A DNA stretch of 64,000 bases from Gavia stellata. Lineage: Eukaryota; Chordata; Aves; Gaviiformes; Gaviidae. The notes under the pieces were generated by a model that saw only the letters and a list, made by a program, of their open reading frames with translations, had not been told where the DNA came from and did no database searches. The stretch spans positions 109,322,334 through 109,386,333 of the forward strand of contig NC_082595.1 of assembly GCF_030936135.1 (NCBI RefSeq). The letters are read 5' to 3'. This document shows positions 33,063 through 45,960 of this stretch, piece after piece. Position numbers and translations under genes: made by a program. Numbering within the stretch: position 1 is the first letter of the stretch; each line of letters begins with the position of its first letter.

Positions 33063-34121
33063 ATGACAGCCATCCTGGAGCGGATCAGCACGCTGTCCCT
33101 CAGCGGGCAGCATCTCAGCCGTCTCCCCAGGCTGCTGGAGGATGGCTTCCCCAAGATGCCTTGCACGGTCAAAGAGTGCGAGGTGCCGCAGCTCTTCCGT
33201 GAGCCGTACATCCACACCGGGTACCGTCCCACCGGCCAGGACTGGCGCTACTACTTCCTTAGCCTCTTCCAGAAGCACAACGAGGTGGTCAATGTATGGA
33301 CTCATCTTCTGGCAGCGCTGGCTGTGCTGCTGAGATTCAAGACGTTTGTGGAGGCTGAGCAGTTACCCGTGGACGCGTGGTCCTTGCCTTTGCTCATCTT
33401 TGTCCTCTCCTCTGTCACCTACCTGACCTGCAGCCTCTTGGCCCACCTACTGCAGTCCAAATCGGAGCTGTACCACTACACCTTCTACTTCGTGGACTAC
33501 GTTGGAGTCAGCATCTACCAGTATGGTAGTGCCCTGGCTCATTTCTACTACAGCTCTGACCAAGCCTGGTACGACAAGTTCTGGCTTTTCTTCCTGCCAG
33601 CAGCTGCTTTCTGCGGCTGGCTGTCTTGTGCCGGCTGCTGCTACGCAAAATATCGGTACCGACGGCCTTACCCCATCATGAGGAAGATGTGCCAGGTGAT
33701 CCCAGCCGGGCTGGCATTCATCTTGGATATCAGTCCTGTCGCTCACCGGGTGGTTGTGTGTCACCTGGGGGGCTGTGAGGAAGATGCTGCTTGGTACCAC
33801 ACGTACCAGATACTGTTTTTCCTTATCAGTGCCTATTTCTTCTCCTGCCCGGTCCCTGAGAAATACTTCCCTGGCTCCTGTGATATCATCGGCCATGGCC
33901 ACCAGATCTTCCACACCTTCCTGGCCATCTGCACCCTATCGCAGCTGGAGGCCATTTTATTGGATTACAAGAACAGGCAGGAGATTTTCCTGAAGAGACA
34001 CGGGCCTCTCTCCATCTATCTTTCCTGCATCTCTTTTTTTGGCCTGGTAGCTTGTAGTGCCATCACAGCTTACGTCCTGCGATGCAGGATCAAGGCCAGC
34101 CTGGCTAAAAAGGACTCCTGA
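33063..34121 (+). CDS. PAQR8: PAQR8, membrane progestin receptor beta
   Basis: An uninterrupted 352-residue CDS (human is 354) with a purine at -3. PAQR8 is a progestin and adipoQ receptor family protein with seven transmembrane segments that mediates rapid, non-genomic progestin signalling. The PAQR motifs are intact: Glu74/Asn77/His81 in KHNEVVNVWTH; Ser124 and His128 in SLLAH; His138 and Asp145 in HYTFYFVDY; and the C-terminal HGHQIFH with His278, His280 and His284. These are the conserved, metal-site-like positions of the family. Hydrophobic segments are visible near 80-98, 108-130, 140-160, 172-193, 212-232, 248-266 and 317-340. The N-terminus is cytosolic-looking and the tail ends LAKKDS, as in mammals. 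The coding exon opens at the acceptor 33008/33009, which leaves 54 nt of 5' UTR in it. Confidence 0.97.
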   Translation: MTAILERISTLSLSGQHLSRLPRLLEDGFPKMPCTVKECEVPQLFREPYIHTGYRPTGQDWRYYFLSLFQKHNEVVNVWTHLLAALAVLLRFKTFVEAEQLPVDAWSLPLLIFVLSSVTYLTCSLLAHLLQSKSELYHYTFYFVDYVGVSIYQYGSALAHFYYSSDQAWYDKFWLFFLPAAAFCGWLSCAGCCYAKYRYRRPYPIMRKMCQVIPAGLAFILDISPVAHRVVVCHLGGCEEDAAWYHTYQILFFLISAYFFSCPVPEKYFPGSCDIIGHGHQIFHTFLAICTLSQLEAILLDYKNRQEIFLKRHGPLSIYLSCISFFGLVACSAITAYVLRCRIKASLAKKDS

Positions 34122-37100
34122 GAGTCACGAACGTGATGGGCATGACATCACCAGGATGGTGAAAAATCAAGAAAAGGGGCATAACATATTAGAGACATAA
34201 CTGGCTTATTGGCCTAACACGCTGTGACTAACCTGGACCCTGGACTCAGGTGGAGGGCTGGATGCATTTTCACAGCAGGGACTGCCTTCTGCCATCCAGG
34301 GGGACATGGGGTTTTTTAAGCCAGAACAAGTCATTTAACCAAGGATGCTGGAATAGGCAGAGGTTTCTTGTTCGTTCTGGTAAACCTGTGGGTGATATCT
34401 TGCTGAATGTCAGGGAGGGCAGCCTGAAGGCTGTGAGACTGTGGAAGGGTCTGCCAGGGCTCACAACGCAGCGGAGATTGATTGCACTGTGAGGACCACG
34501 ACTGGATGTGATGACCTCTCTGGGTTTTGCCATCTCTGCTGTCTGTGGGAGACCTGTTACTATCAAAGGCAGTAGCAAGGTTTCAGGAGGAGTCTATGTT
34601 TCTAGGGTTCAGCTGCAAGGGCTTTGTGTGGCACAGTGGCTGGTATAGTCCTTTTCCTGCTTCAGCTGGGCTAAGCCAGGTTCTCTCTACAGTCCCCTTG
34701 TCAAGTATCTCAACACCAGGTTGCTGAGGTGGCTTTGGCAGAGCATGTTTGGAGGGTTAGGCCTAACCTGGGGTCCTCTAGGATGAACTGGGTCTGTGCC
34801 TGAGCCCTGTGTCTGCCGGTGACTGGTGCGGTGTCCAGCATAGGTGGAGATGTTAGGTCAGCTCCATCTTCTCTTTCTGTTTGACCGCGCCATCTGCAGT
34901 GGAGCTGCTCATCAAAACCAAGGAGTCAGGCTGTCCCAGGGATTACTAACAGGAGATGGGGTCTTTCTCAGCAGTTGGAACTTGTCTAAGGTCGTGGCAG
35001 TGCTGATGGCTGTTTGGTAGCCTACAAGACAGGTCTTCAAAGGCTTCCATTTCCACTTTAAGTGCTTAGTTGCCTTTGAGGAGGTGGGCCTGGGTCAGGT
35101 TGGAGATGGTTTTGAGCCTTCCTCAGTAGCAGTGGCAGAGGTTGAGCACCCCTAAGGCCATCAACGTTCATGGCGCTGGCCCCAGAAGGGGAGATGCTTT
35201 TGATGCTGGGCACATCATTTTGGCTGCTTGTGTGATGGGTTCATGCATTCCTGCATAGACTGACTCTGTATCATCTGTCTAAGGAGTCTGACTGACCTCC
35301 AACGCTGTCCGTGCAGTGTAGAGTAACTTGGGTGTGACCTGTCTGATAGGGGAAAGGCTCTGGGCCCTGGGCCTCCACCAGACCTACCGTGGTCATAGCC
35401 AAAAGGGTATGAGAGTGAAGCAGTCTTTATTCCTCTCTTAATGGTGCTTTTCAGGACACCAAGCAGTCCTTGGTGGGCCTCATAGGAAAGCTGACCTTGA
35501 AGCTGCAGGGTTGCTTTTCTCTGACCTGTGAGGGGGGCTGTGAATCTGGTGCGTTTTTATCAGGACTAGAGGAAGATAGAACAGCAAAAGGCAGGAGCAT
35601 TAGGGTTCTGTGCAACTTTGGGATGGGTTTGTCCTTGAGAGTTGGTGATTCCTGTGTGGAGTAGCAAAGACAGCGGTCAGGGATACTTAATGTCCATGGG
35701 TCAGTCCTGTCCAAGGCGTAGAAGGGGTTGGTTTACTGTGTCCCCCAGTAGATGAGTCTCTTCTGTGCTTGCTTGGGGGGAATATCAGATACAGAGCCAC
35801 ACTGTTGCACTGAAGTTGGTAGCACTTGCAGGGCAGGATGCACAGAGCTAATGCAGAGATATGGTCCCACACAGCCTAGACACCTTCTGTTTGACCCGCT
35901 GCTTGCTTTCCATAGTAAACCCTGGCACGGCTCCTCCCAGCTATACACTGTGCAAGACCTGCAACCTCAAATGCCTTGACATCTGGCAAATTCCTAGGAG
36001 GTATACATCTGCTGAAAGCAAGGGAGCCATGGGATCTACTCCAACCACAGACTGGTCTCACTGAATCCAAGGGCAGGCAAATGAATTGTGATCGCTGGTT
36101 CTGAGCAGGCAGAGTTTAGGGTTGGGGATATGATTTGTCATGATAAGCACTGATTTCTGCACTTGATCTGTTTTTTAACTATTGAGATGTGTGTGTATTT
36201 GTGTATGTGTTTGCGCGCATGATTTATTATCCAGAAAGGTTCTGCCTTTGGCTTTTATAGCTGCAAAGCCTCCTAGTTGGGTCAAGATTAGCCTGAAAGA
36301 AACAGTGCTATGCTGCTGGAGGAGCAAGGTGGGCCAGACAACAGTGCCTCTGAAAACAGATCTATTAATAGGTGCTTTGCTGTGTCCTATGTTTTATGGA
36401 CAATTTGAAGCTCATGGCCCTATTGACAAATTAAATACAAAGGAGGAGGGAAGTTTTGAGTACAGGAGAAGAAATCATAGAAAAGCCTTCAGGAGGTCAC
36501 CTAGTCCACCCTTTCTCATCACTCTAGGCCTCCTGGTTTACACCCAGTCCAGCTTAGAAATTAATTACTTAATTTCCTATGGTGTATTTTGATGGTACAG
36601 CCATGCTGACCTAACAGTAAATTTGTCTCAGGGGAATGGCAAGTGGGGATGGTCCCACTTACACCTCATCATTCCCGTTGCCTTGCATAGAAGGTACAAG
36701 AAAGACATTGAGGTGCTGGAGCGTGTCCAGAGAAGGGCAACGAAGCTGGTGAGGGGTCTGGAGCACAAGTCTGATGAGGAGCGGCTGAGGGAACTGCGGT
36801 TGTTTAGCCTGGAGAAGAGGAGGCTGAGGGGAGACCTCATCGCTCTCTACAACTACCTGAAAGGGGGTTGTAGCGAGGTGGGTGTTGGTCTCTTCTCCCA
36901 AGTGACAAGTGATAGGACAAGAGGAAACAGCCTCAGGTTGTGCCAGGGGAGCTTTAGACTGGATGTTAGGAAAAACTTACTCACTGAAAGGGTTGTCAGA
37001 CATTGGAACAGGCTGCTCAGGGAGGTGGTTAAGTCACCATCCCTGGAGGTTTTTAAAAGACCTGTGGATGAGGCACTTAGGGACATGGTTTAGTGGTGGA

Positions 37101-39110
37101 CTTGGCAGGGTTAGGTTAATGGTTGGACTCGATGATCTTAAAGGTCTTTTCCGACCTAAATGATTCTATGATTCTGTGAAGCTCATCTGACCACAGAGTG
37201 AGCCAATGCCAGGAGATGGACCAGCGGAAAACCAATCCTACTGAAAAATAGTCAGTAATTATCTTCTGGTTTTAACTTTCAGCCATCTTACTTGGACAAC
37301 ACTGCCTGGAGGGAAGGGCCAGAGCGGAGGCCAGCAGCAGTTCCTCCTTGCAACAGCAGCTGGTTTCTCAACTAGCTTAGCTGCACCAATGGACTTCTCC
37401 CTCCATGGTCTTCGTGACTTTGCTTATGGGTCTCCTCCCAGTTTGGGGAAAGACGTCCAGTGGGAGCAGTGCTTTTTCTTACAGCTTAATTTGCCTTGCT
37501 TTTGCGGTAGGTAAAGCAGAATAAGCTACTGAGTGTGGATCTGGCTGGATGGTATCAGTGGGCTCCTGTGCAGGAAGGGAAGTAAACCAGGCTGGTCCAG
37601 ACCTCCTTTCTGGGCTAAAACTGGGAGGGGGTGGGCATCGCTGCTAATAGCAAACCCTGCTCTGCTGCTACCCAGAGTTACACTGGTACCAAAGGAAGGG
37701 ATCACCCAGGTGTTTCCTTCTCTAAGGGTTTGAAAATAGATGACATGTCCTGCCCTTGTCAAAGGAGGATGAGTACAGTAATGTCGTCTAGTTCAGGGAC
37801 AGGAAAAGGAGGTGCCCACATGGCTCTTCCGAGGTATTTCTGGTCATATGTCTTCTCTTCCTTGGTCCAGCAGAAGCGAAACTTCTCCTTCTGGAGCAAT
37901 TGTGTGACAGTGGTGGTGTTTTTATATATTCTCATGTTACCTCTCAGGTGAAGCCATTCATGTCCCCGTGTGGCCCTGCACTCAGACCTGGAGCTGACCT
38001 CCTGGTTACTATGATGGGTTGATTTAGCAGGGAAATTGAATACAGATCGCTGCTGCTGTGAGGATGCACCCTTGTGTCACAAGGGGAACACCAACACTGG
38101 AGCTTAATTCATCCCTGTCTCCATCCTCCTCTTCCTTCAACCAGCTTACTTCTTTCTGTGATACTCAGACTTCATCCTTGTGCCTTATGCACGTGGCTGC
38201 CTACCTGGGCAGACTCCACATGCCGTGCAGTCTGCTGCATCTCAACCGGGCCAGGACTGGAAAGTGGCTGCTGATGCCCTCCTGAAAGCCCTGCTGTTGA
38301 TCTAGGGGAGACCAGGGCTGGGTCCTGAGAGAGTAAAAGTGCCGCTGTGATAAATGCACAGCTTGTCTAAGAGCCTCTCAGGTCCTTCTCCTTGGGCTCA
38401 CTGCTTGGAGCACGCCCCTTCCATCCTGGCATTCCTCTAAGGAGGCACGGCTGGGAGGGGTGTACCAGTGGCAGGGTTTGGTGAAGAGCTGACCACCAAA
38501 GGTTGAGCACTTCCGAGAACCTGAAGGGACCGAGGTCCTAACCCTCTCGCCCAGGAATCTCTGGTCCTGAGATAGTATTTTTGCAGATCTTGCAATCTGG
38601 ATCTGTACAGGACAACTCCTGAGAAATCATCCCAATGTGCCTTACGCTATTCTTTTTTTGGGATTCATCCTGTAGGAGCCTGAGGCTCAAAGGCAGCCTT
38701 TTTGCTGTCTGCCGGTCCATGGTTGCTCTTAACAACTGATACCCACTGACAGGATTTGCTTGGTGTACGGAGCAGGAGGGGAGGATGGAGAGAGGTGCCT
38801 TAAACTTGTATTTATGCCTAATGATTTGTGTAACAAGGCAAGGACGGGTTCCTCATGTGCCTTGCAATTTACATCTTTTACTGACAAGATTATTTTTAAG
38901 CACTGTTTCTTACTAAACAGAAGTACAATAGAGTTTGTATTTTTTCCCTGGGAAACAGGGAAGGGTATGAGCGTTAGATATTAACCATCCCCTTCCCAAC
39001 TCCCATCTTCTGACTTTGTATTGTTGAAAACATTGACAATATTTTAAGCTTTGTACTGTACTGATCAATATTTAAAAACCTTAGTGAAAAAAAAAGAAAT
39101 CTGTAAAAGC
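34122..39110 (+). other. Probable PAQR8 3' UTR and downstream DNA
   Basis: No coding sequence is recognised. Mammalian PAQR8 has a long 3' UTR. Here ATTAAA occurs at 36430-36435, and a strongly AT-rich stretch at 38,860-39,090 (atattttaagctttgta and similar) looks like a UTR end, but no AATAAA at the right place is decisive. A CR1 copy (36685-37178) interrupts the region. Confidence 0.35.
36685..37178 (+). repeat. CR1 LINE fragment downstream of PAQR8
   Basis: Plus-strand translation shows CR1 ORF2 C-terminal remnants ([18 protein letters not shown] and [15 protein letters not shown]), then the non-coding tail ending 'atgattctatgattctgtga'. Same orientation as PAQR8, so it would be in the 3' UTR if the transcript extends this far. 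Confidence 0.92.
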
Positions 39111-39639
39111 AAAATGATTGGTGTGGTGTGAAATTCCCAAATGCACAACTACAGAAGGTTATGAGTCATTAGGAAGAAAAGTGGAACATACTTATAGAGT
39201 GGATATGTTAGAGTGGATAATAATTATAACTATAATGAACAGTAGGGTGTGGTTTTATCTGTGCATCTTAAAGCACTTTCCAGGTTTCACAGTAACTATA
39301 TGATTTTCATTCCCTTTTCACAAGGGAGGTGCAGAATGGCTGCCCTGACACTGATTAGAGGGATTTAAGTTCATCATCCACAAAAGTACTTGGGTGTCCA
39401 GTTTTCCTTAATTTCTATCAGAAGTGAGTATCTAGTGATTTGGTAGCCTGGCACCAAAGCAGTGCAGCTTCAGTGGCCAAACTGTGAATACAAGTGCCTG
39501 TTGAAGCAAAACATTTCAGTGCATGCTTAAAATGAAGCTGAAGAGACACAACCATTGATGGACAGAAGGATATCAATCAGTTAGATGTGAGCCTAACTGA
39601 AATAAGGCTAGACCTTCTGTTCTTGGTGATAGCTGTGCA

Positions 39640-42325
39640 GAGTCACAGAATGATTGAGTTTGGAAGGGACTTCTGAACGTCGTCTGGTCCAATCCCCCTG
39701 CTCAAGCAGGGCCACTGAGAGCCGGTTGCCCAGGAACACGTCCAAATGGCTTTTGAATATCTCCAAGGATGGAGATCATAACCTCTCTGGGTAACCTGTG
39801 CCAGTGCTCAGTCACCCTCACAGTAAAAAAGTGTTTCCTGATGTTCAGAGGAACCTCTTGTGTTTCATTGTGGGCCCATGGCCTCTGGTCCTGGCGCTGG
39901 GCACCACTGAAAAGAGCCTGGCTCCGTCCTCTTTGCACCCTCCCTTCAGGTATTTATATACATTAATAAGATCCCCCTGGAGCCTTCTCTTCTCCAGGCT
40001 GAACGGTCCAGGCTCTCTCAGTCTTTCCTCACAGGAGAGATGCTCCAGTCCCTTCATCATCTTGGTGGTCCTTCGTTTGACTCTCTCCAATGTGTCCATG
40101 TCTGTTTTGGACTGGGGAGCCCAGAACTGGACACAGTACTCCAGATGTCGCCTCATGAGCGCTGAGGGGAAAGATCACCTCCCTCGACCGGCTGGCAATA
40201 CTTTGTCTAATGCAGCCCGGAACACCATTCGCCTTCTTTGCCGCAAGGGCACGTTGCTGGCTTGTGTTCAACCTGGTGTCCACCAGGACGCCCAGGTCTT
40301 TTTCTGCAAAGTTTCTTTCCAGCCAGGTGGCCCCCAGTCAGCTTTTAATCCACCTCACTGCTCATCCAGCCCATACATCAGCAGCTTGTCTGTGAGGATC
40401 TTACGGGAGACAGTGTCAAAAGCCTTACCGAAGTCAAGGTGGACAATACCTATTGCTCTCCTCTCGTCTACCAAGCCAGTCATTTTATTATAGAAGGTTA
40501 TCAAGTTGGTCAAGCATGCCTTCCCCTTGGCAAAGCCTTGCTGACTACTCCTGATGACTTTCTTGTTCTTCATGTGCCTGAAAGTGCTTCCCACAATTAG
40601 CTGCTTCATCACCATCCCAGGGATCAAGGTGAGGCTGATGGGCCTTCCAGGGTTCTTCCGTCTTGCCTTTTTTGAAGACAGCAGTGACATTTGCTTTCCT
40701 CCAGTCCTCAGGCACTTCTCCCAGTTGCCATGATCGTTCAGATCATTGACAGTGGCCTTGCAGTGACATCCGCTCGTTCCTTCAGCACTTGTGGGTGCAC
40801 CCCAGGCTTGAATATTCCCTGACCTGATCCTCTTCCACCAAGGTACATCTTCCTTGCTCCAGCCTTTCCCCCTGGTCTCAGGGACCTGGGATTCCTGAAG
40901 GCTGGTCTTGCCAGTAAAGACTGAGGTGAAGGCGGCATTCAGTATTTCAGCCTTTTCTATGTTCTGTGTAATCAGCTCCCACATCTTGCTGAGCAATGGG
41001 CCCACTTTTTCCCTAATCACCTATGTACCTATAGAAGCCTTTCTTGTTGTCTTTGACATCCCTGGCCAGATTCAATTCCAGCTGGGCTTTGGCTTTCCTA
41101 ACCTCATCCCTGTATGCTCGGATAATGTCTCTGTATTCCTCCCTATCTGTCTCCTTGCTTTCACCCTCTGTATGCTTCTTCTGTGTTTGAGTTCTGCCAG
41201 GAGCTCCTTGTTCATCCACGCAGGCCTCCTGGCATTTTTGCCCAACTTCCTGCTCATTGGGATGGACTGCTCTTGAGCGTGAAGGAGGTGATTCTTGAAT
41301 ATCAGGCAGCTTTCTTGGGCCCCACTCCTCCCCAGGCCTTATCCCATGGGACTCTACCAAGCAAGTAGAGGTCTTTGAAGAGGCCAAAGTCTGCTCTCCT
41401 GAAGTCCAGGGTTGTGAGTTTGCTTTTTACCCTCCTCCCTCCCCTCAGGATCCTGAACTCCACCATCTTATGGTCACTGCAGTCAAGGCTGCTTTTGACC
41501 TCACAATCCCAATGAGCCCTTGTTGGTGAGTATGATGTCCAGCAAAGCACCTCTCCTTGTAGGCTTCTCTATCACTTGGAGGAGGAGGTTATCACTGGAC
41601 TCCAGGAACCTCCTGGATTGCTTATGCCTTGCTGTGTTGTCGCTCCAGCAGATATCAGGGTGGCTGAAGTCTGCCGTGAGCACCGGGGCTTGCAAACATG
41701 AGGCTGCTCCTATCTGCCTGTAGAAGACCTCATCCACTTGTTCTTCCTGGTTAGGCAGCCTATAGCAGACACCCACTACAATGTCACCTATACTGGTCTT
41801 CTCTTCAATCCTTACCCATAAGCTCTCAGTTGTCTCATCATCCAGGCAGAGCTCCATGCACTCCAGCTGTTCTCTCACATAAAGGGCATCTTCTCGACCT
41901 GTCCTTCTTAAAGAACCTGTATCCCTCAGTTGCAACACTTGAGCTGTGGGAGCCATCCCACCTTGTCTTCCTGATCCCAGCAAGATCGTAGCCCTGCAGC
42001 TGCACACAGATCTCTAAGCCATCATGCATAATCTCCATGCTGCCTGCATTACTCTACCTGCACTTCAGAGAGAAACCCCAGCACACTGGTTTCCCAGAAA
42101 GGGTTTTGGGGATTTCTCCATAATTGTGTTTTGTAGGCACTTTCTTGCTTACATGCAAATGCTGGAGGTGACCCCGCTTAAACCCTGTTTTGTTGATTTT
42201 GTGATCCCTTTCTGTCATATCACTCCAGGTCGCCTGCTTATCAACCTTGTCCATCACTCCATGACAGCGCTTCTGGTAACTCTGTCTCTCCCCCATCATC
42301 ACTAGCTTAAACCCTCTTTACCAGG
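39640..42325 (-). repeat. Long CR1 LINE copy with endonuclease and partial reverse transcriptase remnants
   Basis: The tail 'agtcacagaatgattgagtt' is at the left. Going right, the minus strand reads 3' body (39.7-40.3 kb), partial reverse transcriptase (40,355-41,020; QGFAKGKACLTNLI and LDFGKAFDTVSRKIL), and endonuclease (41,300-42,010; FSHPDICWSDNTARHKQSRRF and KPTRRGALLDIILTNK), reaching the region before ORF2 near 42.3 kb. Frames are broken, and the stretch that should carry the RT catalytic FADD motif is missing. It is a dead copy. Confidence 0.9.
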
Positions 42326-45300
42326 AAGATCATGCGCAATCATGTACGTACCCCGTCCCCCAGGACATACACACAGTGTGAATTGCAGTCCTCTAAAAAA
42401 TCTGCTCTTTTTGCTTCTGTTACCACCACACTAATAATTTTAATTATTATTTCTTAATATGCAGACCAAGGCTTCCGTACTGTTGTGTTTTTACCCACCA
42501 GAGGGCGAGATGTCTTCGTCTGTGGCCCCAGAGAGGCCTCCAGTGCCACGAAAGCAGAGCCTTCAGCGCTAGCTCTCCAGACAGGCTTAGGAAAAAATGC
42601 TCCCATTCAAGCAGGCATGCAGCCAACTCTGCAAAGAGATGCATTTCTGAGTGAGGGATGTGCTTTGCTAACGTCTCGCCCTCTGCCTAAGTGACAGGGA
42701 TTTCACCAGACGAGTTAGGCCAAAGTTTTTTAAGTTTCCGTGAAGTAAAAACTGGAGAGGAACGGGAGAAAATACCAAAACAGAAAAACAGGACTGTTAA
42801 GTTTTTTAACTAGAAGCAAAAATAGAGACTTGTGGTATGCTGAGAAGAAACTGCTCGGTGATACTGGTTTAGGGAACATACTTACTACCTGCCCGTCATT
42901 ATCCGATATTAGACACACACATCCTCGACGTGTGAAAAGCCAGAGACGGTTATTAGTGAAGGAGGGAGCTGGCCTATCCAAAGCACATGAAGCTAAATGC
43001 AAGAAGTGAAAAGCTTCCAAGTCAGAGGAACAAGGCATTTTGTTTCTGTCATTTCGTGTGTCACCAGCCACGGAGGACACAATGTGAGAGAAGGTAACGA
43101 TTTTTACTTCAAGCACCAGATATTGCAGCAGCAAGTTGCCTCAGAAGAGGTTCTTTTACCCAATGCCAATCTGCTTATCCTTGCAGCTCTCGATAACATG
43201 GGCTAAGAGGCAGAGCATTAGCAAACAGCTCTAAGTGAGATGTTTCCTTCTTTGTTCTGTTAAGCAGCTGTTGAAGATGGTCTCAGGACTAGGTCAGGGG
43301 AAGAATACTTCCCAATGTTGCCTGCTGCTCCTGTTGATTTCAGAGAGAGAAGTGGAGCCTTAGCAGCCCTGGGAAAAAAGAACTGAACATGCCTGAAGTT
43401 TAAGGCATTAAGCTACCTGCTGTGTCTTAAATTCTGCAGCTGTTCCCAGGGATGGCTTATCCCTTATCCTGTAGTTCTTTGCTTTGTTGTGGCTGAAGGT
43501 AAGACCTATTCTCAATCCAAAACAGTTTCTTTAGCTATGAAGTGACGAGCACTAAACTCGTTCCTTAGCAGTATCCTTTCTAACACACCTGTATCAAATA
43601 TTTGACCCTTGGGAGCCCATAGATGGGGTGGAAGAAAGGAAAAAACCCAAGCTTGTATTGCTTCATCAGGGTGTCTCTATGTCAGTTCGAGAAATGCTGG
43701 ATACAATGACAAAGCAGTGCAGAAAGTGGTTTGGGACAGCAGTCTCATCTCTGAATCCCTCAATATTTCACTCGATGTGCGGATACTCAGGTGGCAGATT
43801 TCAGCTAACTGCCAATAAACCTGGGCTTCCAAGTGTTTTTTAAGAGACCCATTAGAATTAGTCCTTGGATCCCTCAGACCACAAATGGGGCGTATTGAAA
43901 CATCCAATCTTTTTGAACAAGGATTCACAGGTCAGACTTTTTTTGTTGCTACGTATTACAGTAGCATATATACATGTAATGGCACACTTTCCTCTAAAAT
44001 ACATAAGCTTTAAACAGATAAGAGATAGGAAATATTGATAAAGACTTCCTTTTCCCTTTCACGAATAGTGAGTAGGGACGTAGGAGGCTAAAGAGGTTTG
44101 TCTTAACCTTGGCAAGTCGGACTTGCCTGTACAGAAGTTGATGTCAAAGATGTAGCTGAATCCAGACCTTCTGAGTTCCACTTCAATTCCTTATTCCCTA
44201 TTTCTCCTCTCTCCTGCTTTATGGTCACTATTCCTAAGAAAGTACCAGCTTCTGCTATGGTTTTCCTTAATCTTCCTTTCTTTATTCTTAATCTCCCTTT
44301 CTTTATTCCCACCCAGGAGGAATATACTGGGACCAGTCTTCCGATCCTGTCCCTGCTCATGTTCAGAGCCTAAGATCCTACTTCATGACCCTGGATAAAT
44401 CCCCTGGCCTTAGTTCCCCACTCATGCAAAGAGTGGGATAGCAGCACTCCTGCCCCATTGCCAGCTGTGCACAAGGGGCAGTCTGCCACACAGCCTTGTT
44501 AAAAAGTTGCTGTCACTCTCCCAGAGGGTGACCTGTGGCCCACGGAGGCAAGTTTCCTTCTCTGAGGAAGGCCCTGGCCCTTGCTAAGTTCAGGAAATCT
44601 GCTAAACGGTGCTTGGACATCACAGCAGGAGAAAGCAGAGAGAGTACTTCAGTCCCAGCACCTGCATCTGAGTCAGCAGTCACATTAGCAGCTTGCTGTC
44701 TTTCAGATCCAGCTCTTTCAGCCCTGCTTGGCCTTTAATCTATTATTTTCCTTTCTATACTCATCAGACTCATTCTTTATCTCCCACCGGCTGGCTTTCT
44801 TCTCTCTCCCACACCATGCTTAGACAGACAGTCTGGCTGCATTTCTCTCTGCTTGACTTCTGCTTACAAAACTCTCAGATCCTGCTGCCTGCCCTTGAAT
44901 CGCAGCCTGGCCTGTCTTGTGTACCGTTGATAAAGAGACCGAGGGAAAGACATACAAAAACCTCTTTTCTCTGTGGTTTCTCTTTTTATCTCTTGAGTTT
45001 GGAAGTGACTTTTGCACAACTGCCTTTTCCTTCATGGCCCCCCTGCTGCTTCTTTTTGCCGCTTCCTTCAGAGATAAAAATTGTGTTTTTAAGAGAGGAA
45101 CTATGTCAGTGCTACATATGAAAGAACGCACTATTTCACAGCTAATATACATACTATATACATAATAAACCAGCACAATCACTTCTCCTGTTAAAATGTT
45201 TTGAGCACTCCAGGTATGGATTTGGCCCTCCATGGCTACTCCTCTCCCTGGGCACGGCACAGGGCACGGACAACTCCCAAAAGGCGGCCTGCATGCCACC

Positions 45301-45500
45301 ACCCGTTTTGGAGGCCAAGAGATTTTAATAGCACGGACATAGCTCAGCTGTGCCGAGGGGGTGAGGGCCCGGCAGAGGCAATACTGAGTTTATACTGTGG
45401 GCTGCTGAAAGGCCCCAGCTAGGTACTACGGGGGGAAAAGGAACATGGCAGCGGCCTGTGTTGGTGTAGGCCGAAGCGTGCTCAACTGCGTAAGAAAACA
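42326..45500. other. Intergenic between the long CR1 and the EFHC1 promoter
   Basis: Unique sequence with no gene recognised. A two-copy 21-bp duplication lies at 44266-44307 (cttaatctYcctttctttatt). The region turns pyrimidine-rich at 44,690-45,080. The ORFs there have no recognisable domain. Confidence 0.45.
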
Positions 45501-45529
45501 GGATTAATGCTTTCTACAGCTCCCAGGAC

Positions 45530-45960
45530 TACTTCTTTTCCACGCTGCGGGGACGAGGGCGCCCTGGGCCCCCCTTCCCAGCGCGCCGGGGCCTGCCCGG
45601 CCGCTCCAGCCCCCGCCCCGCCGCTCGGACAGGCTCCACCGGCCGCGCTCCCGCCCTCCCGTTGCCACGGCAACCCCCTCCCTGTCTGCGCAGGCGCAGA
45701 ACTCCGCCCAGCTCAGTGCGCATGCGCCCCCCCTCCGATGAGCCTGCGCACTCGACGGGCTGGCGGTTGCCGTGGAGACGGCGTCGCGGGAGCCCGGGAA
45801 GGGAGCGCCTCCGCCGCCATGAGCTCGGAGCCGGGGCCGGGCCTGCCCTTCCTCCCGGGCTATGCCTTCAGGGACCCCATGGTGAGCGCAGCCGTCCGGC
45901 GTACCCTGACTCCCGGGGACCCCCCGCCCCCATTCCCCCGGGACAGCCCCAATCCCGGCC
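45530..45960 (+). promoter_or_regulatory. EFHC1 promoter and CpG island with X-boxes
   Basis: A GC- and CpG-rich block around exon 1. It contains a perfect RFX X-box palindrome GTTGCC-AC-GGCAAC (45661-45674), a second X-box-like GTTGCC-GT-GGAGAC (45766-45779), and two NRF1-type palindromes, TGCGCAGGCGCA (45687-45698) and TGCGCATGCGC (45717-45727). No TATA box. RFX control of axonemal genes is established; binding here is inference. Confidence 0.8.

Noticed and set aside
33447-33914. 155-codon minus-strand frame opposite PAQR8
   Set aside because: Antisense shadow of the conserved PAQR8 coding exon.
34420-34530. Possible old CR1 piece after PAQR8
   Set aside because: Some words recall CR1 (ctgtgagactgtggaagggt, gatgacctctctg), but the order and tail are not clear enough to call.
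40355-41020. 221-codon minus-strand frame as a host gene
   Set aside because: It is the reverse-transcriptase remnant of the long CR1 copy.
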